Below are positions 57,200-64,000 of a stretch of DNA of 64,000 bases, one piece after another (the first letter of the stretch is position 1; each line of letters opens with the position of its first letter). The position numbers were made by a program, and so were the translations under genes. Where the stretch lies: contig CAJNDS010002479.1 of NCBI GenBank assembly GCA_905221605.1, positions 455,001 to 519,000 on the forward strand, in the 5' to 3' direction. Below the pieces are notes generated by a model. That model was not told where the DNA came from and did not search any database. It saw only the letters and a program-made list of their open reading frames with translations. The stretch comes from Symbiodinium natans (taxonomy: Eukaryota > Sar > Dinophyceae > Suessiales > Symbiodiniaceae).

Positions 57200-58380
57200 A
57201 TGAGCAAAGCCTCCGAGCCGCCAGCCCTCTACGACGCTGGCCATCCTGAACCATCCGAGGAGCCGGCAGCGACGGCCGCAGAGAAGTTTAGGGTTTAGGG
57301 TTTAGGGTTAGCGGTTTAGGGTTTAGGGTTTAGGGCTTTTGGGTTTAGGGTTTAGGGTTTAATGGGCTTCTTGGGTTTCGTTTTTGCGGTTTGGGGTTCA
57401 GGGGCTAGGGTTGTAGGTTCATGGGCAAATATGAGTAGGGACCTTTATTTGTTTTCGTGTATAATGTAGGCAACTAACTTCCTTGTAACTACCCATGAAC
57501 CTTCAAGTAGGGCTTGGGTGGGTATGTTGACCTAGCCACCCTAAAGCCTAAACCCTGAGCCCTATTGTCCTTCTCCGTATCGATTGTCCTTCTTGCATTC
57601 TAGCAGCCAGAATGAGATGTACTGAATCTCTAAACGGGAGCTACAATGGCGGGGTTCAGAGTTTAGGGCTTAGGGTTTAGGAGTAAGAAGTAGGTACCTT
57701 TAAAGTGGGTATACTCGTACCGAATTCCTTCAAATTCCTACATTCCCTACCAAGAAGCAACAAGGGTGCCATTTGGTAGGAAGAAATTGTCTTTGCCTTT
57801 TTTCTGCTTTCTTTCATTTTCCCTGGAATCCCTACCCTAAACCCGAAACCTTATTTGTGCCTCAGAAGTGGATTCGTGGTCGGCTGCCGTCCCAAGCCTC
57901 ACAAGCCAGCATTCCTTGCAGGGTATAGCCTCCAAAAGAGAGAGAGAGAGAGAGAGACCCAGGCAGGGTTAGACATGTTTCGTGTTTGTGGTCCTGTGGG
58001 GTGTGCCTTTACCTTGACAAAGCTTCTTCAAGGTTTAGGATGATGCTTTGGTCCTCTAAGCCTAAACCCTAAACCTTGTATACCTTCATGAGTTCGAGCA
58101 GTACCCACCTGGGCTTGCTTTCACCACAGCGGACTCCACTGTTGGGCTCCCCCTACCCCTAAACCCAAACCCTAAGCCTAAAACCTAAACCCTAAACCGG
58201 CTGCCATGTAGCTGCTAGGGTGACATTGTTCCACTCCTCCGACCATTTACCCCGCATTGCTGTGGCTAGTCGGGTGGCAAAAAAAATCCGTTTAAAACCC
58301 TTTAAAACCCCAAAAATTCTGCGCTGCAAAGCCTCAAGCCTAAGGACGGGAATGGGCCGCCGCTCCCTGGCGACGATGAG
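57200..58380 (+). CDS. Candidate exons, unknown protein(s)
   Basis: 57200-57285 (ATG or internal; SEPPALYDAGHPEPSEE, donor GTTTAG), 57866-57922 (WIRGRLPSQASQAS, donor GTATAG), about 57967-58032 (open in two frames), about 58091-58136 (EQYPPGLAFTTADST) and about 58346-58380 (DGNGPPLPGDDE, GC donor). A (GA)n tract lies at 57938-57957 and a family B copy at 57414-57512. Phase between exons is not established. Confidence 0.38.
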
Positions 58381-58629
58381 GCCTAGAGGATTTCAAGGCT
58401 TCTAGCCCCGGCCCTTCCTTTTCTTTGGGTTTAGGGTTTAGGGTTTAGGGTTTCGGTTTTGCCATAGCAGAACTTAACCTGAGGAGGTTTTTGGGGGGAG
58501 TATCCCAACCCTCAAAAACTAGCCTGGGAAGTCGGGGTTTAGGGTTTAGGGTTTAGGGTTTAGGGTTTAGGGTTTAGGGTTTAGGGTTTAGGGTTTAGGG
58601 CTACTGGTCTTTAACCAGCGCTTCCGCAG

Positions 58630-59316
58630 GCCATTAAAACCCTGTGACGGGAGGCAGCGGCCATTGCTCGAAGGTTCATGGGTAGTTATAAGTAGGGTTA
58701 CACGTGCACAATCAAGGGCAGAGTATAGGTTGCCTTGCACATAGCAAAATTCGCAACTACCCATGAGCCTTCAAGTAGTAGCCCTAAACCCTAAACCCTA
58801 ACCCATAAACCCTAAACCCTAAACCCTAAAGCCCTCAACCTCCCCTGTCCGAAGCTCTAGACCCTAAGCACTCTCCAACCCAAATTCCTCAATCCCCGGT
58901 TTCGGGTTTAGGGTTTAGGGTTTAGGGCTTAGCCCGTCCCTGACCGTGCCGGGAAGGTCAGCAGATGGCGCCACGCCTCTGCACGGCGCAGCTGCAGAAG
59001 GGTGCGGGGGGGGGGGGGGGGGGAAGCTTGTTTAGGGTTTTAAGGTTTAGGGTTTAGGGTTTAGATAGAGCGAAAGACATGGCTAGGGTGCTTGGGCTAT
59101 GACTTTTTCATGTCGCACATGTTCTTGTCCTGGGTGTTGGGTCTTGGGTTTTTAGGATGCTGTGGCTGTGTGCTTTAGTTTTCCTGACAGGAGCTGGTCA
59201 TGGTAAGGGTAGCTTGAGGTGTTGTAGGACCCTAAACCCTAGACCCTCAAACCCCTCCACCATGTTTTCAGCTTAGGGGCTGTAGCGGGGGCAACCCCGT
59301 CCCATATAGCAGTCAG
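58630..59316 (+). CDS. Candidate exons, one with a family B donor
   Basis: 58630-58673 (LKPCDGRQRPLLE) ends at GAAG|GTTCATGGG, the start of a family B element. About 58960-59003 (MAPRLCTAQLQK) is followed by poly-G. 59191-59202 is a 12-nt exon (ELVM) with canonical GTAAGG. About 59272-59316 (GCSGGNPVPYSSQ) ends at GCAGGA. No known family. Confidence 0.38.
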
Positions 59317-60200
59317 GCAGGAGTGTCCATATTACGGGCGTAGTCTCTGCAATGTCAAAGTAGTGTTGTAGTGTGGCACTTGGGCTGACGGAGCGGTGCG
59401 TTTAGGGTTGAATTAGTGTTTAGAATCTAGAGTTTAGGGTTTAGGGTTTAGGGTTTAGATTCCTGGGTTCTTTTCGACAAGGGTCTAGGCTCTAGGGTTT
59501 CCCAAGCCACTGAAGGAAAAGGAAGGATACGTCCTTTTGGGGCTTTTGCGGGGTTTCTAGACCTGACCCTACAAAACCGGAACACAGCCGCAAACTCGAG
59601 GATATGGCCCATTCGAGGGTTTCTTTTGGGTTTTTACAAAAAGGATGACTGTACTTTGTGGGCATATTCGGGGCATACGTATCTTGGAGCATTTTCATCT
59701 GATCAGGGACCGCACAGCTTTGAGAACTGCGCATCTACTCGATCTAGAGCGCTGAGCCTTCGGGCAGGTCAGAAAAGCGCAGAGGTTCTTCGGGCGACGC
59801 ATGCTAATTACACATGCCTTTAGGGTGCGGGCATTTGCGGGCCTCAGTTTTTGACCAAAGGATGAGCTATAGTTGTGAAAGTTGGCGAGAGGGCTAGCTA
59901 CATCCGCGCACAGCTTGTAAGTGTGTACGTCTTGAGTTGAACTAACTACCACTGTCTCCAGCCCCCCGGAACGAACCTTTGAGAAGCTTGCATCAACGCA
60001 TTTAGGGGCTTTCAAATGTCCTTCAACGATACCCTGACAGTGTAATTAGTCCACATGCCGCCACGAGTGACCAACTGGTACCTCTTTTCACTTTTTTTGG
60101 TAAGGCAATAGGTCGCGTATATAAGGGGTATATAAGGCTTGCGAAATTACAGGCCTACCCTAAGGCTTCTTCTAGTCGGCAACCTCGGCAACCACATGTC
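59317..60200. other. No confident gene
   Basis: Unique DNA with TTTAGGG units at 59400-59460. An open + frame at 59626-59823 and overlapping minus frames have no supporting splice or start context. Confidence 0.4.
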
Positions 60201-60266
60201 ATGGCCGCTTGCCAGGCATGCGCTGGTGGTCAGGCAACGGCCCCGGACACAGAGCTCCCAAAAAGG
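60201..60266 (+). CDS. Possible first exon of another gene
   Basis: ATG at 60201 reads MAACQACAGGQATAPDTEL then PKR, exactly 22 codons, and ends before GTAAAG. No AG is found within 4 nt of this ATG, unlike the other starts, so confidence is lower. Confidence 0.35.
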
Positions 60267-60898
60267 GTAAAGGGGTAGCCCGAGACCTAAGATCAATATA
60301 AGGTTTGGGGAGTAGCCCTGTGTGCGGGAGGTTTGTGGCCACCCCTGACGCAGATCGGTAAGCATAGATGCTTGAAGCTCCCTTCAAAAAGCAACCCTGA
60401 ATACCCTGACACACACGCCTGTTCTTTGTCACAAAAGCACGCACTTCTTGAGTCCTCAACCGGTTAACATGGCAGGCTAGGGGGGCTGACAGGCTCAGAT
60501 GAAAACTGCCCACACGCCAAAGGGACTACCCTAAACCCTATGTGGGGGGTTGATTTGCATTAGCCCATAGAACCAAAAGGGGCCACAAACTCGTTCAACA
60601 GCCATACCCTAAACCCCAAACCCTCTTTAGACCCTGGGGGTTTCGGGTTTAGAGTGCAGGGTTTAGGGATCAGGGTTTAAAGTAGCCTAGGATTTTGTTT
60701 TTTGAGACCCGAACCCACTCGATGCGGTAGGCACAAGCCATAAACTGACTCCACCTAGCTGGCTTGGCGTACTTGTTCTTGAAATCAGGAATGAGGGAAT
60801 GAGGTACCCTATATACTCTCTTATAAGGGCTCTTAACCCTGAACCCTAAACCCCAATTCCCTCACTCCCTTTTAAGCTAACCAGTGACTTGGCACCAG

Positions 60899-62537
60899 GG
60901 CCCTGCTCAATTGCGACAAGTTTCGGGACGTGAACGCGCAGGCGCGCAACACACACTTGGCAGCCCAGTTCCCCATTTTTTTGGCTCCAAGGACGTTTTT
61001 CCGCGGTGAGAACTCAAGGGTTTAGGGTTCAGGGCTCGGGGTTTAGGGTATAGCTTAGAAATGCGTGTTTGGAGCTTTGTCCCAAGTGTGGGCCTGTTCG
61101 GCGTCTCTGTTTGAGTATGCTTCCTCACCGTATTTAGGGTACCAAAGAAGGCAGCGAGTCATACATCAACCGCCACTCAGGACCTCATGGTGGGGTTTAG
61201 GGCTTAGGGTTTAGGGTTTAGAGAGATAGAGGAACAAGGAAGGGGTGCTTTCTCCTAACCCTAGTAGAAAAAAGTTTCATGGGTAGGTATAAGTCGGGTG
61301 ATAAGTTCGGCAACCTGCATTATGACCTTACCTACCCTACTTACGACTCCACTACAATCGACCCATGAACTTTCAAGTAAGTAGCCTCTTAACACCCTGA
61401 ACCCTCCATCCTTGTGACTACCCATCAACAGCTGAAATGGAATGGGAACTCCTCAAGTCCACCGGGCGCGTCCTTGAAGGTCGATGGGTAGTTATATGGT
61501 TTAGGGTTTAGGGTTATAAGTTCTAAGTACCTGAATTGCATTATGGGCTACCTTACTTGTAACCCTACCTACAGCTACCCATGAACGCACAAGCAGGTCT
61601 AGAGTCGAGGCTGTTCAGCACTTGCGGAGGGGAGTCAGGAGGGTTTAGGGTTTAGGGTTTAGGGTGTCATAGAGCCTGGGTTCACAAGCATTCAGGGTTT
61701 AGGGTTCAGGGCTTACCCTGAAGCACAGACGGGCTTCAAACAAGAGAAATGCTTCGGGGGTCGGAGTTAGGTCTTTTAGAGATAGAGCAGTTACCGAGTA
61801 AATCCGTCTTTCAACCGTCTCATGGTACCCGCCGATGTACGGGTTTAGGGGTTAGGAAGTTGAAGTGGGGTGATTCCAAAAACACAAATAAAAGAATCAG
61901 TCCTAGCATTGTTCGTCGCATTTTCCTAGCCCCTCTAGTCACTACGTCGAGCTTCAACTTTTTTGGGTTATTACAATCTCTTGGTAAACTTGTTCTCCAA
62001 CAGAAAATGCGGCCAGAAAGACAGCAAGATTCAACCCCCAAACCTACCGGTTCTGAGTAGGGAATGAAGGAACGAGGTACCTTGTGCAACCCTATGTATT
62101 CTGGGTGGCTCTTAGTAGGGAATGAGGGAATGAGGGAATGAGGTACCTTCTACAAGTATAATCCCTTAAAGGGTATATCTAGGGCCCTCATTCCCTCATT
62201 GCCGACTAAGAACCAAGGGGTATTTGACCGTTAAGGAATTCTATTGGGTACTTAATTCCTGCATTCCCTACGAAGCACCACGAGAGTAAACTCCGATCTG
62301 CCGAAACCCCAAACCCTAAACCCAAAGCCCTAAACCATAAACCATAAACCCTAAACCCTAAGCCCTAAGCCCTAAGCCCTAAACCCTAAACCCAAATAAG
62401 CCCTAAACCCTAACCCCTAATAATCCCGAAGCCTGAGCTCCGAGCTTCGCCAGGACCATGCAGGACGAACAGCGCTGCACACTGCAGCCGGCAGCGAGCT
62501 CGGGAACGCCCGCAAAGGGGAAGCCTACAGACTGAAG
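60899..62537 (+). CDS. Ankyrin-like exons and linked exons
   Basis: 60899 to about 60956 (NCDKFRDVNAQARNTH, the D-V-N-A start of an ankyrin repeat), 61155-61194 (SYINRHSGPHGG), 61432-61479 (MEWELLKSTGRVLE), 61594-61642 (GLESRLFSTCGGES), 61673-61696 (AWVHKHS) and 62454-62537 (HAGRTALHTAAGSELG, then NARKGEAYRLK, donor GTTTAG). 61432 to 61594 to 61673 are exactly in phase. The intron 61480-61593 is a family B element. G-R-T-A-L-H-x-A-A is a second ankyrin core. The protein is probably an ankyrin-repeat protein that may also include the exon at 56631. Confidence 0.5.
60957..61010 (+). mobile_element. Truncated family A element
   Basis: It begins TTGGCAGCCCAGTTCCCCA, then TTTTTTTGGCTCCAAGG, matching the left half of family A. 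The right half is absent. It directly follows an ankyrin-like exon. Confidence 0.6.
61749..62300. other. Open frame and tandem family C elements
   Basis: A + frame to TAG at 62058-62060 (GKLVLQQKMRPERQQDS) is possible coding but unsupported. From 62051 to 62280 three partial family C elements follow one another (GGGAATGAGG and CTCATTCCC blocks), likely nested insertions. Confidence 0.45.
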
Positions 62538-64000
62538 GTTTAGGGTTCAGGGTGTGTTTCTTTTTTGTGGGTTTTATAGGGTTTAGGGTTTAGTGTTTAG
62601 GGTTTGGGGTTTGTTTGGGGTTTAGGGTTTTAGGTTTAGGTTGGGATGTTCCCCCTTGTACTAAAAGTCCTTAATTGGGATTATAGCACCCCCTATCATG
62701 ATCCCAACGAAGGACTGTAAGTAAAAGCGGGACATCCCAAGGTTTCGGTTTTACAGGGTTTCTAGGGTTTTTAGGAGGTTTAGGGTTTAGAGTTTAGGGT
62801 TAGGAGGTTTAGGGTTTAGAGTTGTGACAGACCTGGTTGTAAAAGGGTTTAGAGTTTAGGGTTTAGGTTTTCCTTGGAAGGTTCATGGGTATTTGCTAGG
62901 AGGTGTGTTTCTATTTCGCATCCTGAGAACCCATGAACCTTCAAGCACTCCCCCCCCCCCCCCCCCCCCCCCCCCCGCACAAAAACAAATACCCTAAACC
63001 CTAAACCCTAAATTCTAAACCCTAATCCTCCAAGTAACCTGTTGGCACTCCTAGAAAAACTTCGCTGAGCCGGCGACCTTCTACCTTTCGTGGGGGGGGT
63101 GCAAAAACCCGCCCCTCCCCCGGCGCCCAATTATCCTGAGACCCAAACACGGGTTTAGGGTTTAGGGTTTAGGGTTTTGGGGTTTAGGGGTTTAGGGGTT
63201 TAGGGGTTTAGGGGTTTAGGGGTTTAAGGGTTTAGGGGTTTAGGGGTTTAGGGGTTTAGGGGTTTAGGGGTTTAGGGGTTTAGGGTTCAGCGTTTATAGG
63301 GTTTTAGGGGTTTAGGGGTTAAAAGTTCCAAACAAGCACTTCTAGCGCCTTGCAAGTCTGATGCCCCGCCCTGGGCACCCAGGAGCGGGTCATGCCTCGG
63401 CCCAGCCAGCACGTTGGCTGGATTCTTTGCAGGGAATGAGGGGATGAGGTATCCTACGTAATCCCTTAAAGGATATAGATAGGGCACCCTATATAGTCCC
63501 TTGAAGGGTACATATATATATATATATATGTATATAGGGTACCTTCTATAATTCCTGAAGGGGTATAGGTAGGGCTCTACTTGCCTCATTCCCTACGAAT
63601 AGCCAGGGGGGGGTTGCTGGGGGTTGTGTGCTTTAACGCCGGCAGGTGAGCGGGTCGTCAAGTTCCCTCGCCCTAAACCCTAAACCTAAACGCCTAAACC
63701 CTAAACCCCAGACCCCTTTTTCTAGACCCCAAACCTCTAAGCCCTAAAGCTTCTTCACGAAGGTTAAAGTTACCACATGGCTTCCTTACAATCCTGCATC
63801 GGGGATGGATTCCGGATTCCAGGGTCTTTGAAGGCCTAAACCCTGAACCCTAAACCCTAAACCCTGAACCCTAAACCCTAAACCCTGAACCCTGAACCCT
63901 AAACCGAGCAGTAACAATATGACCAGGGGCTCCAAGTTCCAGGATGATACCGTTGATCTGGGGCCGAGTCTACGGTTCTCTACTACCTAAGACCTAAGCA
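62538..64000 (+). CDS. Right-edge candidate exons
   Basis: About 63055-63092 (KNFAEPATFYLSW), about 63339-63402 (CKSDAPPWAPRSGS) and 63932-63976 (SKFQDDTVDLGPSLR, donor GTTCTC) are possible exons. The region also has family I (62641-62742), family B (62875-62946) and family C (63426-63600) palindromes, a poly-C tract at 62949-62976 and a TTTAGGGG array at 63176-63290. The gene continues beyond the window. Confidence 0.35.

Overview
The window looks like nuclear DNA of a dinoflagellate. The evidence is: (i) TTTAGGG-type telomere motifs scattered as short arrays through all 64 kb; (ii) protein-coding sequence only as short islands, all convincing ones on the + strand; (iii) introns that begin GT, GC or GA and end AG, usually with G as the next exon base; (iv) short non-autonomous elements sitting in coding sequence as introns (introner-like elements); (v) gene starts whose ATG lies 0-4 nt after a TAG or AAG, as expected for spliced-leader trans-splicing. 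No prokaryotic operon, rRNA, tRNA or CRISPR array was seen. The species cannot be told from the sequence.

Most of the window is one pattern repeated. An exon is followed at once by a donor inside a TTTAGGG array (usually G|GTTTAG). The intron ends with a CCCTAAA array, a short pyrimidine stretch and AG, and then the next exon follows. Each such intron is therefore bounded by inverted telomere-like repeats. Joining the islands by this rule keeps reading frame over long chains. I propose about ten + strand genes. A: about 967-12481, unknown, interrupted by a degenerate LINE at 8263-10203. B: about 12592-19347, unknown. C: 19349-22192, 7 exons, 705 residues, the best model. D: 22480-about 26850, unknown, acidic end. 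E: 26988-35255, unknown, only one gap in the chain. F: scattered exons 36.4-42.6 kb. G: 43312-46110, 10 exons, 216 residues, exactly in phase. H: about 46.2-51152, possibly two genes. I: 51798-53677. J and later: 54042 to the right edge, including ankyrin-like exons.

Gene C is the most informative. Its six introns are six short elements with 4-bp target duplications. Removing each element plus one duplicate gives an uninterrupted protein with a PP2C-like region that appears inactive, a J domain with HPD lying inside that region, and a C-terminal parvulin-type prolyl isomerase. This suggests a chaperone or folding-related protein that evolved as a fusion.

Other content includes several families of palindromic 90-120 bp elements, (GA)n, (TG)n/(GTGC)n and poly-G/C tracts, and variant telomere-like arrays. 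Gene functions other than C, the LINE and the ankyrin exons are not recognised. Exon boundaries come from reading and phase arithmetic only, with no transcript or alignment support.
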